64,000 nt of DNA, taken from positions 29,200 to 93,199 of the forward strand of contig NVVJ01000008.1 in the NCBI GenBank assembly GCA_002402175.1, written 5' to 3'. Source of the stretch: SAR86 cluster bacterium. Lineage in GTDB: Bacteria; Pseudomonadota; Gammaproteobacteria; Pseudomonadales; Pseudohongiellaceae. This document shows positions 45,363 to 54,967 of this stretch, one piece after another (positions within the stretch are counted from its first letter, which is position 1; every line of letters begins with the position of its first letter). The notes beneath the pieces were generated by a model that ran no database searches, was not told the origin of the DNA, and saw only the letters and a program-made list of their open reading frames with translations. The translations under genes were made by a program, and so were the position numbers.

Positions 45363-46298
45363 CTATTGCTCAGCTCGTGCTTCCTGTACGCGCGCACCAC
45401 GAAGCGCACCAACCATGCTGTAGTTGCCTTCGTGGCAGGTATATTCATAGATGTGACCGCTATTCTCTCGAATGAATGAGAACTCGCCACGCCAGGACTC
45501 TGTGTAATATTTTGGATCATTCACCGTAAACTGATAATTCAGTTCGGTTTCTGAAGTACGGGTAAAACGTTCAGTCACACGAGCCTCACTACTTATTAAC
45601 ATTGGTCGCCCGATGGTGGCGCGTTCTGGATTCACATCGCTGTAATGAGTAGTTTCCACTACCAGAGTATCGCCTTCCCAGTGACCGACAGAATGTCCTT
45701 CAAGGCTTCTTATGGCATCCGGCCGCATATGCCCGTCCATGTGAATAACACGTAACATGACGGCTTCTTCACTTATTATCGCGACGGTGTCAGCGGTTTG
45801 AACAAAACCATGGAACAATTGATACATAAAGGCACGCATAGGAGGAGAGCCCCAGGCTTCGGTGCAACGCTCCACGCCTGGTCGCTGCTCAGGGCCGTCG
45901 TAGCCCACTCCTTCAAAATAAATATGGGAGGACATTTGAGTACCAAGTTCGTTATAAGGCAGCACACCATTTTCAGGATAGACAATGACCGAACTCCGGT
46001 ACTCGCCATTTACTACAGCCAGAACCGGTGGGCCGAGTATGTCTATATCAGGATCGGTGTTGTCATCACCACCGAGGGCAACCGCCTGAGCGAATCCGGC
46101 AGCTTGTTCCGCTGACAAAATAAGAGGGAGACCTTCGGGACGTTCTAGCATGGTATTAAATCGGGTGCTCCATACTCCCTGGAAATCGGGTTGGTCGTGT
46201 ATTGTTCTAGGCACCACGTAGGTGTCTGCTGTCTGCGCGAGAACCAATGAACTAACAAGACAAACCGCTATTGCTAGAGTGAAGTTAAGTGACTTCAT
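45363..46298 (-). CDS. Secreted protein of unknown function (WEGDTLVVET family, copy 3)
   Basis: Exported protein of 311 residues, signal peptide ending VLAQTA, with AGAGGA upstream of the ATG. It shares all family blocks with copy 1: DFQGVWSTRFN, VERCTEAWG, HWEGDTLVVETTHY, VTERFTRTS, LNYQFTVNDP and the terminal YTCHEGNYSM. It is closer to copy 1 than copy 2 is, though 42 kb away. Function unknown; the conserved Cys, His and Trp positions suggest an enzyme or binding protein rather than a structural protein. Confidence 0.8.
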   Translation of the reverse strand: MKSLNFTLAIAVCLVSSLVLAQTADTYVVPRTIHDQPDFQGVWSTRFNTMLERPEGLPLILSAEQAAGFAQAVALGGDDNTDPDIDILGPPVLAVVNGEYRSSVIVYPENGVLPYNELGTQMSSHIYFEGVGYDGPEQRPGVERCTEAWGSPPMRAFMYQLFHGFVQTADTVAIISEEAVMLRVIHMDGHMRPDAIRSLEGHSVGHWEGDTLVVETTHYSDVNPERATIGRPMLISSEARVTERFTRTSETELNYQFTVNDPKYYTESWRGEFSFIRENSGHIYEYTCHEGNYSMVGALRGARVQEARAEQ

Positions 46299-46363
46299 AG
46301 TAATATCCTCTTTTTACATTCCTGACGCTTGAACTGAATTTCATATTCCATCACAGATTCAGG

Positions 46364-46849
46364 CTACTTCCAAAACGGACTATCTGGCTCCATTCCAGCC
46401 ATCATATTTTCAACGTAATCTATATAATCGCCTGTGAAGTTTGGCCGCATCGAATCCCAGCCTTGTTTCCCGATATCAGTTAGTAACCAAGCTCTTATAG
46501 GCCCTAAAGTACTAACCATTCTGTCTTCGCTGATAAGGCCCGTTACAAATTGGTAATAGCCTAAGTCTCCCTGGCGGTATATCACCCTTGTCATATTGAT
46601 CATTCGACGTGTTTCTACTGGGGTCAATGCAGAAGCATCGAGATGCCCTCTATAGATAATTTCGGCTAACTCTGGATTCGAAGCCTCAAGTTTGTTCAAT
46701 TCAACAATTTGAGTGACTAGTTCCTGGTAGGCCGATGTTTGAGCAATGCGTGTATTTTGGTTAAGTTCCAAAATCAAGATTGCCAAGCCTATTAATACTC
46801 CGACATTCGCGCCTACGGTTATCCAGTTGCTTAGATTTGATAGTTTCAA
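46364..46849 (-). CDS. Membrane-anchored protein of unknown function
   Basis: Protein of 161 residues: one N-terminal membrane segment (about 9-28, WITVGANVGVLIGLAILIL) followed by a helical soluble domain. The start codon is TTG; it is accepted because AGGA stands six bases upstream and no ATG occurs until deep inside. Relatives with the opening NWITVGANVGV pattern are common in marine proteobacteria but uncharacterised. Confidence 0.7.
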   Translation of the reverse strand: MKLSNLSNWITVGANVGVLIGLAILILELNQNTRIAQTSAYQELVTQIVELNKLEASNPELAEIIYRGHLDASALTPVETRRMINMTRVIYRQGDLGYYQFVTGLISEDRMVSTLGPIRAWLLTDIGKQGWDSMRPNFTGDYIDYVENMMAGMEPDSPFWK

Positions 46850-46901
46850 TTTGATCCTACTTCACAGTAAATGAGTAAATTTTGCACTTAGTCGGAAATA
46901 G

Positions 46902-47213
46902 TTATGTGTCGATATTCTCGGTCTGGCACTTCCAACATATTTCAAAAGAGCCATCATTCTCTTCATTGCACTTGTTGCAGACCCACACCGGTTTCTTACT
47001 TGAATCACTAAGTCCGACTTCTAATATAGAGACGGCGCTTTCAGCATCCGCTGCATTATGAACCCAAAGTTCGAGAGGGACACTTCCCAGACCAACATGA
47101 CCACCTGACGCGTGGTACTCATTCTTTACGAAACATTCAATACCATTGTGCTCTAACAAACCTTTTGCGGTTTGAAGAATTGCCAGATTCTCATGACTGT
47201 ATACTTTTCTCAT
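46902..47213 (-). CDS. DUF2007-type protein with C-terminal zinc ribbon
   Basis: Protein of 103 residues. The N-terminal 65 residues match the DUF2007 putative signal-transducing fold (KVYSHENLAILQTAKGLLEHNGIE, ELWV). The C-terminus is a zinc ribbon with two Cys pairs, VCNKCNEEN and ICWKCQTEN. Role unknown. Confidence 0.82.
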   Translation of the reverse strand: MRKVYSHENLAILQTAKGLLEHNGIECFVKNEYHASGGHVGLGSVPLELWVHNAADAESAVSILEVGLSDSSKKPVWVCNKCNEENDGSFEICWKCQTENIDT

Positions 47214-47253
47214 AGCTCACTGTACACATAACGTCGGCAATAGCGAATTTTTA

Positions 47254-47625
47254 CTAGTTGATATCAACCGCATGCTTTTTCAGTTTTTCCAGAGCCACAA
47301 TCTCCAGGGCTTTTTTGTGTGTTCGCATAAGATATACCTTCGGCGCCATGCCTTGCTCGTACGCCTCTAGCCAACGTGCTGCGCAAAGGCACCAACAGTC
47401 GCCGGCGTTCAACCCCGGAAATCCGAAATCTGGCATGGGGGTAGATAAATCATTGCCACGGAAACGGGAGTATTGAAGAAAGTCTTCAGTTGCCTGAATA
47501 CAAACTGTGTGTGAGCCGAAGTCTTCATCGCTGGTGTTACAGCAACCATCGCGATAAAAACCTGTAACCGGATCTTCGCCACATGGGACTAACGGCTCAT
47601 CAAAAACATTCAGTGATTCATCCAC
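47254..47625 (-). CDS. DUF2237 family protein
   Basis: Cytoplasmic protein of 123 residues with the DUF2237 pattern: NVFDEPLVPCGEDPVTGFYRDG, CCNTSDEDFGSHTVC, GDCWCLCAARW and a C-terminal helix region. Five of the Cys residues are family-conserved. The start is GTG: the only ATG nearby is in another frame and an in-frame stop lies a few codons upstream. Function unknown. Confidence 0.85.
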   Translation of the reverse strand: MDESLNVFDEPLVPCGEDPVTGFYRDGCCNTSDEDFGSHTVCIQATEDFLQYSRFRGNDLSTPMPDFGFPGLNAGDCWCLCAARWLEAYEQGMAPKVYLMRTHKKALEIVALEKLKKHAVDIN

Positions 47626-47688
47626 AGCAAGTTTCCATATTCAATAGTTAAGTTGTTTCTTTCAGAAATATTTTATTTAGCATCTTAT

Positions 47689-48375
47689 TTAACGTCTTAG
47701 TATCATAAACCAGCGGCCAACATTAAGCACATTAGCAAGTGCAGCAGCAAAGTAGGTTAATGCGGCGGCTTTCAATACATTCCGTATTGCAGGTAAATGT
47801 TCATCATCAACATACTCTCCTTCAACCAGAATCGGCAACGCCTTATTAAAGCTGGCATCCCATTCTTCAGGAAGAATAATCAAATAAGCTAATGCGCCAC
47901 CTAACTGCAACAACAGGCTAACTGCAATTATTGCTCCTATCGCAATAGGAGATCGCAGAACAAAGCCAATAATAGGCAATGAAAACATTATCGCTACTCC
48001 CACTTTGTTCAGAACTGTCGCCGTAGGCAGGTAGCGTTTTCTCAATTCAAAGATTTTTTCTTTGCGGTGAAACTGAATCGCATGGCCCACTTCGTGTGCC
48101 GCAACGGCAACGGCGGTGAGAGATTTTCCGTGATAATTAGTTGGGCTAAGCCGAACAACCCGTGCTTCCGGGTCGAAGTGATCACGTTGAGGGTCTGTTT
48201 CCTCAACGGTAATGCCATCGAGCTTGTAACGTTTGATTAAATGCAGCGCAAGTTCGCCACCAGTGCCAGACAGTTCAGGCATCTCCTGGCTATATTTGCC
48301 CATAGCCCGGCGCACCCAAAAAGCAGGTATATAAACCAGGATCGCCAGAACAGCACCGATAATCAGCAATGACAT
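47689..48375 (-). CDS. Membrane zinc metallopeptidase (YugP-like)
   Basis: Integral membrane protein of 228 residues. N-terminal segment, then VAAHEVGHAIQFH with the HExxH zinc motif on the cytoplasmic side, then three more hydrophobic segments. This is the zinc-peptidase family of Bacillus YugP. GAGG lies seven bases upstream of the ATG. It begins 12 bases after the prolyl-hydroxylase-like gene, so they share a transcript. Confidence 0.9.
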   Translation of the reverse strand: MSLLIIGAVLAILVYIPAFWVRRAMGKYSQEMPELSGTGGELALHLIKRYKLDGITVEETDPQRDHFDPEARVVRLSPTNYHGKSLTAVAVAAHEVGHAIQFHRKEKIFELRKRYLPTATVLNKVGVAIMFSLPIIGFVLRSPIAIGAIIAVSLLLQLGGALAYLIILPEEWDASFNKALPILVEGEYVDDEHLPAIRNVLKAAALTYFAAALANVLNVGRWFMILRR

Positions 48376-48387
48376 AGGTCGCCCTCG

Positions 48388-49077
48388 CTATATAACTCGT
48401 TTAAATTTGGGTGACACAGGAGTGTCCTGCTTTTTTGTCGGGGTTGCGCCTGGGGCCTGGTACATTTTTTCTCTAAACCAGAAATTGCAGGCCCACTTCT
48501 CGCCTTTTAGTACCGGCATTCCACCATGAAGACTATCAGGGTGGCGAACAAGACTTCCCTGATGACAGTTATGAAAAAGCACCATGCGCCCTTTTTTGGC
48601 TCTTACTTCCATATCGAGTTTTGGAAATGATGTACCGCCACCCTCTTCAACATCATTGAGATATAGCAGACAGGTAATCATGCGCTGCCCGCCTTTGGCC
48701 ATACAGCGCTGGCCTCTCTCAGTCGCGGCATCCCATGCATCAAAATGAGGAGCGTATTCTTGGCTTTCACTGTAGTGAATTACCTGCAGTGATTCAGCAT
48801 TTTCCAGTGGCACACCAACAACTTCGGCAACTCTTAACGACAAGTCTTCGATAACAGCATTGTAACCATGGGCCACCCAACAATTATGTCCAGTACGCCC
48901 TGCACTGGGTACACCAGATTTCTCTGCGCTCACCAAAGCTTGTTTCAGCTTGGGCTTTGCCGCCGCTAACAGTTGTTCTATTTCAAGTTCATCCAGAAAA
49001 TCCTCAAAAACATAGACCAAAGGATCCTCGTTTACCTTTGTACCTGTTTCATAAAACTCGCGAAGTTTAATGGTCAT
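48388..49077 (-). CDS. Prolyl-4-hydroxylase-like 2-oxoglutarate/Fe(II) oxygenase
   Basis: Cytoplasmic dioxygenase of 229 residues with the P4H-alpha pattern: iron ligands in APHFDAW (HxD) and SLHGGMPV (His), and 2OG-binding Lys in KGEKWACNFW; CLLYLNDVEEGGGTSFPKL is the characteristic core. Substrate is likely a protein or peptide residue but is unknown. It sits 46 bases after the acyl-CoA dehydrogenase gene, at the end of the fatty-acid operon. Confidence 0.9.
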   Translation of the reverse strand: MTIKLREFYETGTKVNEDPLVYVFEDFLDELEIEQLLAAAKPKLKQALVSAEKSGVPSAGRTGHNCWVAHGYNAVIEDLSLRVAEVVGVPLENAESLQVIHYSESQEYAPHFDAWDAATERGQRCMAKGGQRMITCLLYLNDVEEGGGTSFPKLDMEVRAKKGRMVLFHNCHQGSLVRHPDSLHGGMPVLKGEKWACNFWFREKMYQAPGATPTKKQDTPVSPKFKRVI

Positions 49078-49123
49078 TGAGTGCCTTTAAAAAATCTGAA
49101 TTGGTTTGAGTTGCCCGCGGCCT

Positions 49124-50272
49124 TTAAAATTTATTCAGTGTTGCATAGCGATCACGATGAAAGGTGGCGTCGCCAAGAAATTGTTGTGCAACCCTTGCTC
49201 GCTTGATAAAAAAACCAACATCAAACTCATCAGTCATACCCATGCCGCCGTGCATCTGAATACCTTCGTTACTTACCAGCATCATCACATCACACAATTT
49301 TGCCTTTGCGACGCTGGCTAGAGAGGCAATTTCTTCCTGGCTTTTGTCTGCATCATCAAGCGCTGCAAGTGCTGCACGAACTGTGGATTTGCAAAGCTCT
49401 ATTTCGCTGTACATTTCGGCGGCACGGTGTTGCAAGCCCTGAAACGAGCCTATCAATACGCCAAACTGTTCTCGCTGCTTTAGATATTCCAGAATACTAT
49501 CGAACACGGCTTGCATACTGCCAAGCATTTCTGCGGCAATACCAATACGAGCCACATCCAGCGTTTTATCCAGGCCGGAGAAACCCTTATCTAACTCACC
49601 CAGTAACGCATCTGCGCCAACTTTAACATCGGTAAACTGTATATTAGCCGAGTTACGATTATCTACCATCCAGCTGCGTTGACAATTTACACCTTCGACA
49701 TTGCTGTCTACTATAAACAGGCTTATCCCCTGTTCACTGTCGATAGTGCCAGAGGTTCGTGCAACGACAATCAGCTTCTGTGCCACATGGCCATCGAGCA
49801 CAAAAGTCTTGCTGCCGTTAAGAATAAAACCATCGCCGGATTGTTTTGCCGTGGTAGAGATATGGCTGGGGGCATGACTGGTTCGCTCGTCAAGCGCGAG
49901 CGCTACCAGTAATTCACCAATAACTATTTTTGTCAGCAATTCTTGCTTCTGCTGCTCCGATCCCAATTCATTTATTGCCGTGGCCGCTAGCAGCACTGTT
50001 GATATTAACGGCGAGCTAACTAGTGTGCGGCCAGTTTCCTCAAGTACCACGCCAAGGCCGCCATAACCAAAGTCAAACCCTCCGTAGGCTTCGGGAATCG
50101 CCATGCCGGCCCAACCGAGGTCGATCATTTGCTGCCACAGCTGGCGGTCGAAGCCATCGCTGTCTTTGCTGTCTCTTAACTTACGCAACATCGAAACGGG
50201 TGCGTTCTGCTGGCAAAAACTTTTTGCCGAGTCTTTCAATAGTTGTTGATCTTCATTAAGTACTAAAGCCAT
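49124..50272 (-). CDS. Acyl-CoA dehydrogenase, subunit-like, lacking the usual catalytic Glu motif
   Basis: FAD-dependent acyl-CoA dehydrogenase fold of 382 residues (start ATG 50272 with GAGAAAA upstream). MHGGMGMTDEFDVGFFIKRA is the conserved C-terminal helix, but the YEGT/EGGTSE Glu segment that supplies the catalytic base in most homologues is replaced by QQFLGDATFHRDR. The adjacent gene upstream encodes a second dehydrogenase with an intact IEGGTSEIQ. Such pairs are known from steroid side-chain degradation, where they form alpha2beta2 enzymes. Inference: this is the non-catalytic-base subunit. Confidence 0.9.
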   Translation of the reverse strand: MALVLNEDQQLLKDSAKSFCQQNAPVSMLRKLRDSKDSDGFDRQLWQQMIDLGWAGMAIPEAYGGFDFGYGGLGVVLEETGRTLVSSPLISTVLLAATAINELGSEQQKQELLTKIVIGELLVALALDERTSHAPSHISTTAKQSGDGFILNGSKTFVLDGHVAQKLIVVARTSGTIDSEQGISLFIVDSNVEGVNCQRSWMVDNRNSANIQFTDVKVGADALLGELDKGFSGLDKTLDVARIGIAAEMLGSMQAVFDSILEYLKQREQFGVLIGSFQGLQHRAAEMYSEIELCKSTVRAALAALDDADKSQEEIASLASVAKAKLCDVMMLVSNEGIQMHGGMGMTDEFDVGFFIKRARVAQQFLGDATFHRDRYATLNKF

Positions 50273-50339
50273 GTCTTTTCTCAAACTCCTGCTATTCTTT
50301 CGCTAACGTAATTATTTTGTGCTTTGCAAATTAAGCCAC

Positions 50340-51572
50340 TTACTTCTTACTCATGCTTAACATGTCCGGCAGGCCCAACACGCGCTTGGCTATTACGTTG
50401 AGCTGAATTTCGGATGTGCCTCCTTCTATTGAGTTGGCTTTGGAACGTAGCCATTCGCGGGTAAGCTGTAATTCTTCATCACTAAAACCCTCGCCTTCCC
50501 AGCCCAGCCCCTGGCTGCCTATGGCACGCAATAACAGTTCATAACGTCGCTTATTAAGCTCACAACCGTAGTTTTTCAGCATGGACGAGGTTGCATTTGG
50601 CCCCTGTCCTTTTTTGGATTCTTCAACTGAACGCTGGGAGGTAAAGGCGAATGCTTCGCTGTCAATTTTGAATTGTGCTATTTGATCTCGTAGCACCGGG
50701 TCGGACAGTTTTTCGGTATCGCCGCGATAATGCATAGCCGCGCCTTCAAGACTGGCCACCGAGGAAGTGGTTCCGCCACGATCGGACTGACCGCTAGCGG
50801 ACAACCCAAAGCTGGATATCATAGTGCGCTCATGTTGTAGCAGGCGCTTGGCGATGGTCCAGCCTTCATTCAAACGACCGACCAGATTACCTGCCGGCAC
50901 TTTCACATCATCGAAAAATGTTTCACAAAATGGAGATGAGCCACTAATAAGCTGAATGGGCTTTGTAGACACTCCTTCGCTGTCCATATCAAACAAAATA
51001 AAACTAATACCCGAATGTTTAGGCACTTCCGAATCTGTGCGCACCAGACAAAAAATCCAGTCAGCCTGATCTGCATATGATGTCCACACTTTGGAGCCAT
51101 TAATTAAATAATAATCTCCCTGCAATTCCGCCTTGGTTCCCAGGCTTGCAAGGTCTGACCCTGCCCCTGGTTCGGAATAGCCCTGGCACCAGCGAATTTC
51201 TCCGCAAACTATCTTTGGAATAAACTCCATTTTTTGTTGGTGACTCGCATACTCGAGTAACACCGGGCCTAACATGCTAATACCAAAACTGGTTAGAGCT
51301 GGCCTGGCATTTATACGCGCCAATTCTTCACTAAGAATTATTGCCTGCTCTTTATCCAGACCGCCACCACCGAATTCGGCAGGCCATCCTGGGCAGGTCC
51401 AGCCTTTATCTGCCATACGCTGCAGCCAAAGCTCGCTGTCGGGGTTGGCAAAGCTCGCGTTACGACCGCCCCACACAATCTCTTCCTGCACCATGGGGGT
51501 TCGCATGGACTCAGGGCAATTCTGCTCTAGCCATGCTCTTGTGCTTTCCTGAAATTCACTAAGTGCCTGCAA
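50340..51572 (-). CDS. Acyl-CoA dehydrogenase with intact catalytic Glu motif
   Basis: FAD-dependent acyl-CoA dehydrogenase of 410 residues. Blocks: CPGWPAEFGGGGLDKEQA, RWCQGYSEPGAGSDLASL, and SIEGGTSEIQLNVIAKRVLGLP with the catalytic Glu. The start codon is TTG at 51572, chosen because AAGGAG lies seven to eight bases upstream and the protein begins in register with homologues. Probable partner of the downstream gene; the first oxidation step of a beta-oxidation cycle. Confidence 0.92.
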   Translation of the reverse strand: MQALSEFQESTRAWLEQNCPESMRTPMVQEEIVWGGRNASFANPDSELWLQRMADKGWTCPGWPAEFGGGGLDKEQAIILSEELARINARPALTSFGISMLGPVLLEYASHQQKMEFIPKIVCGEIRWCQGYSEPGAGSDLASLGTKAELQGDYYLINGSKVWTSYADQADWIFCLVRTDSEVPKHSGISFILFDMDSEGVSTKPIQLISGSSPFCETFFDDVKVPAGNLVGRLNEGWTIAKRLLQHERTMISSFGLSASGQSDRGGTTSSVASLEGAAMHYRGDTEKLSDPVLRDQIAQFKIDSEAFAFTSQRSVEESKKGQGPNATSSMLKNYGCELNKRRYELLLRAIGSQGLGWEGEGFSDEELQLTREWLRSKANSIEGGTSEIQLNVIAKRVLGLPDMLSMSKK

Positions 51573-51631
51573 TTCTAAACTCCTTCATTTTCTATAAGCT
51601 ACTACCAACAAACGCAAACCGTAATTATTAA

Positions 51632-52672
51632 CTAGTCGTTCATCAAAACTTGACGACCTTGAACCTTGCCAGCCTTTAAGTCCTTCAGGGCGTCGCTGAT
51701 TTCCGATAACGGCCTTTCCTGAATGTCTATTGGCGCCACCTTACCTGCCCGCACAAGTTCCATTAACTCACCCATGTCTGCCGGTGTTCCGACATAACTA
51801 CCCTGAATAATACGTGCGTTCATCGGAAAAAATGGAATTGGAATATTCAATGCACCGCCGTATAGGCCCACAATCACCAACATGCCACCCTTGCGCAAGC
51901 AAGCCAGACCATAATTCACAGATGACTCGGCACCGACAAAATCCAGCACAGCATAAACACCGCCCGTTGCCTTGCGAATTTCCTTTGAAGTTTTCGGATC
52001 GGAAGAATTAAAAGTACGTGTAACTCCCAAATCCCTTGCAGCGCGTAATGTCGAGTCATTGATGTCGACAACAATGGGGTCAATATTCATAGCAGACATG
52101 GCTATTTGTATAGCCATCATGCCAACCCCACCTGCGCCGATAATTACCACTTCGTCATCTTTGTGCAGGTCGCCCATTCTTTTTAGAGCGGCGTATGCAG
52201 TTAACCCTGAACAGGCATAAGTCGCTGCCAGAGAATCAGCCACATCACCCTTGTCGAACAAATAGCGACTATGAGGAATCATGACATGATCAGAAAATCC
52301 GCCTCGTACGACTATGCCTATGGCTCTGCCCGGCGTACACAGTTGCTCATCACCACGATTGCAGGCCGCACAATCGCCGCAGCCAATCCATGGGTACACA
52401 ACTCGGCGATCGCCAACTTGCACGCCTTCTGCTTCAGGGCCAACAGCGACGACTTCACCAAAAATTTCATGGCCCAACACCATGCCTTCACGGTGCACAT
52501 CAAGACGTTTGTCATTGCCAAGCTCAAACACGCCTTCGTGCATATGAATATCCGAATGGCATACACCACAGGCAACAGTCTTAACTAAAACTTCGGTACC
52601 TGTTGGTACAGGAGTCTCCGACTCAACTCGCAGCAAGTCAGCGCCAGGTGTAGTGGTTTGATATGAAATCAT
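51632..52672 (-). CDS. Zinc-dependent alcohol dehydrogenase
   Basis: Medium-chain dehydrogenase of 346 residues. Catalytic zinc site in VACGVCHSDIHMHEG and GHEIFGEV; structural zinc Cys cluster CGDCAACNRGDEQLC; NAD(P) motif GAGGVGMMA. It oxidises an alcohol to an aldehyde, and within this operon would feed an alcohol-derived substrate towards acyl-CoA. AGAGAG precedes the ATG; 64 bases separate it from the gene upstream. Confidence 0.93.
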   Translation of the reverse strand: MISYQTTTPGADLLRVESETPVPTGTEVLVKTVACGVCHSDIHMHEGVFELGNDKRLDVHREGMVLGHEIFGEVVAVGPEAEGVQVGDRRVVYPWIGCGDCAACNRGDEQLCTPGRAIGIVVRGGFSDHVMIPHSRYLFDKGDVADSLAATYACSGLTAYAALKRMGDLHKDDEVVIIGAGGVGMMAIQIAMSAMNIDPIVVDINDSTLRAARDLGVTRTFNSSDPKTSKEIRKATGGVYAVLDFVGAESSVNYGLACLRKGGMLVIVGLYGGALNIPIPFFPMNARIIQGSYVGTPADMGELMELVRAGKVAPIDIQERPLSEISDALKDLKAGKVQGRQVLMND

Positions 52673-52736
52673 TGTGTGTTCTCTCTAATTACAAATTTAA
52701 ATTACTATCTGAATTTTTTCGCGATCAACCGTTAAG

Positions 52737-54845
52737 CTAACTTTGTTCTTTCGCCCACTGTGCAAATGTTTTGCCTTCGTTTGCCAGTTTTTCAAGCAAA
52801 GGTGCAGGCTTCCAATAAAGCTCGCCGCCCTCGCGATCACGGAATTCACAAATCTTGTCGTATACATTTTTTAATCCAATGTTGTCTGCGTAGTGCATGG
52901 GGCCACCCTTAGCTGCTGGAAAGGCATAACCAAATACATAAACTACATCGATATCGCTGGGGCGCTGTGCAATCCCTTCTTCAAGAATACGCGCACCCTC
53001 GTTGATTAACGGATAGAAGCAGCGCTGCAATATTTCTTCGTCAGAAATATCCCGTTGTTCAACACCTATTTTTGCCGCTTCTTCTTTAATCATGGCTTCA
53101 ACTTCAGGGTCGGACATGCGCTTACGAGTTTCGGGATCATACTTATAGAAACCCGCCCCTGTTTTCTGGCCGTGCCTTCCCATTTCAACCAGTAAGGTAC
53201 CCATGCGATAAAGCTTTGGATCGTCGGGCAAATCTGTTCTGCCCTGACGTGCCTTGTAACCTACGTCGAGACCGGCGAGATCACCCATAGCCAATGGCCC
53301 CATAGCCATGCCGAATCGTTCCAGAGCGGAATCAATCTGAACAGGAGTACAACCATCCATTAATAACATTTGTGCTTCTCGGCCATAACCACCCAGCATG
53401 CGATTACCAATAAATCCGTAACAAACTCTCGATAACGCGCAAACCTTGCCTATTTTCTTACCAATTTTCATAGAGGTTGCCAGCACATCATCTGCCGTCT
53501 TTTCTCCACGAACAACTTCGAGCAGCTTCATCACATTTGCAGGGCTGAAAAAATGCAAACCTAGTACATCCTGTGGCCGACTGGTTGCTTCGGCGATTGC
53601 ATCTATATCCTGATAAGAAGTATTACTGGCTAGAATCGCACCCTGTTTACAAACTCGGTCGAGCTTAGCGAATATTTCTTTCTTCAATTCAAGGTTCTCA
53701 AACACTGCTTCTATAACCAGGTCAACTTCACCCAGGTCCTCATAGTTAGTTGTTCCCGATATTAAATCGAGACGGTCCTGCATTTTGCTGGCATCCAACT
53801 TTCCTTTCTTTACGGTAATCTTATAATTTTTGTTAATGATGTCCATTCCACGCTGTAGCGCTTCGTCGTTAATCTCCAACATCAATACAGGTATACCTAC
53901 ATTAGCGAAGCACATGGCAATGCCACCACCCATTGTGCCACCACCAATAATCGCCACTTTGTTAATGTCACGCAGTGGTGTATCTCTTGGCAGGTCTTTA
54001 ATTTTAGCTGCCTGGCGCTCGGCGAAAAAGATATGCCGCATAGCAGCTGACTCTGGAGATGTAATCAGTTCGCCAAACAATTCTCTTTCTCTTTTAAGAC
54101 CTTCATCCATTGGCAAATTAACCGCCGCTTCGATACAGGACACAATCTTGTCTGGTGCAATCTGACCTCTGGCACGCAACGCTAATTTTTTGCGTGCGGC
54201 ATCAAAAAAGCCAGCTTCTATTGTTGCCGGGTCAATAGTGATGTCACGAATTCTCTTAAGTGGGGCATTTGACGCTAGCAAATTTTTTGCATATTGGATG
54301 GCTCCAGCTTTTAGATCATCGGAGTCAACTAGTTCATCGATCAAACCCAGCTCTTTGGCTTTTGCCGCTGCTATAGGGTTACCCGTAGCAATCATATCCA
54401 GCGCCGCCTTAACACCGGCGATACGAGGAACACGTTGGGTGCCACCGGCACCAGGTAATAAGCCCAGTTTAACTTCGGGCAAACCAACCTTGGCTGATGC
54501 AATAGCACAGCGATAATGACAGGCAAGGGACACTTCAAAACCACCGCCAAGGGCAGTGCCATGAATCGCCGCTATAACTGGTTTACTGGAATTTTCTATT
54601 GCATCAAGAACAGTAGGTAATCCTGGCTCCATAGGCGGCTTACCAAATTCGGTAATGTCTGCTCCGGCAATAAAGGTTCGTCCTTCACAGCAAAGAACAA
54701 TAGCTTGAGAGTCATCGTCCTGAGCAGCCACTACAGCTTTCAATATGCCTTCACGTACCGCTTGAGACAGGGCATTGACTGGCGGGCTATTGATGCTAAT
54801 CACACCAATATTTTCAATTAATTCGTAGCTAACAACATTCGACAT
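52737..54845 (-). CDS. Enoyl-CoA hydratase/3-hydroxyacyl-CoA dehydrogenase bifunctional enzyme
   Basis: FadB/FadJ-like multifunctional enzyme of 702 residues catalysing hydration of enoyl-CoA and oxidation of 3-hydroxyacyl-CoA. The N-terminal crotonase domain (about 1-190) shows [21 protein letters not shown] and [17 protein letters not shown] with the two catalytic Glu positions; the NAD domain has [14 protein letters not shown] (about 310) and [17 protein letters not shown] with the catalytic His. The arrangement is closest to the peroxisomal-type single-chain enzymes. AGGA is seven bases upstream. Confidence 0.94.
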   Translation of the reverse strand: MSNVVSYELIENIGVISINSPPVNALSQAVREGILKAVVAAQDDDSQAIVLCCEGRTFIAGADITEFGKPPMEPGLPTVLDAIENSSKPVIAAIHGTALGGGFEVSLACHYRCAIASAKVGLPEVKLGLLPGAGGTQRVPRIAGVKAALDMIATGNPIAAAKAKELGLIDELVDSDDLKAGAIQYAKNLLASNAPLKRIRDITIDPATIEAGFFDAARKKLALRARGQIAPDKIVSCIEAAVNLPMDEGLKRERELFGELITSPESAAMRHIFFAERQAAKIKDLPRDTPLRDINKVAIIGGGTMGGGIAMCFANVGIPVLMLEINDEALQRGMDIINKNYKITVKKGKLDASKMQDRLDLISGTTNYEDLGEVDLVIEAVFENLELKKEIFAKLDRVCKQGAILASNTSYQDIDAIAEATSRPQDVLGLHFFSPANVMKLLEVVRGEKTADDVLATSMKIGKKIGKVCALSRVCYGFIGNRMLGGYGREAQMLLMDGCTPVQIDSALERFGMAMGPLAMGDLAGLDVGYKARQGRTDLPDDPKLYRMGTLLVEMGRHGQKTGAGFYKYDPETRKRMSDPEVEAMIKEEAAKIGVEQRDISDEEILQRCFYPLINEGARILEEGIAQRPSDIDVVYVFGYAFPAAKGGPMHYADNIGLKNVYDKICEFRDREGGELYWKPAPLLEKLANEGKTFAQWAKEQS

Positions 54846-54967
54846 ATCGATTCCTTTTCTACCTGAATAAGTAGTGCTTGATAATTATTTAATTAGAATT
54901 TCTAACTGTTATAAATCTTATTTCCGTAACTTCAATTGAAAACTTAATAGAGAATTTAGTGGACAGC

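Noticed and set aside
45243..45479. A 78-codon plus-strand frame with a hydrophobic stretch
   Set aside because: Its second half lies antisense to the secreted family copy 3 and it has no SD.
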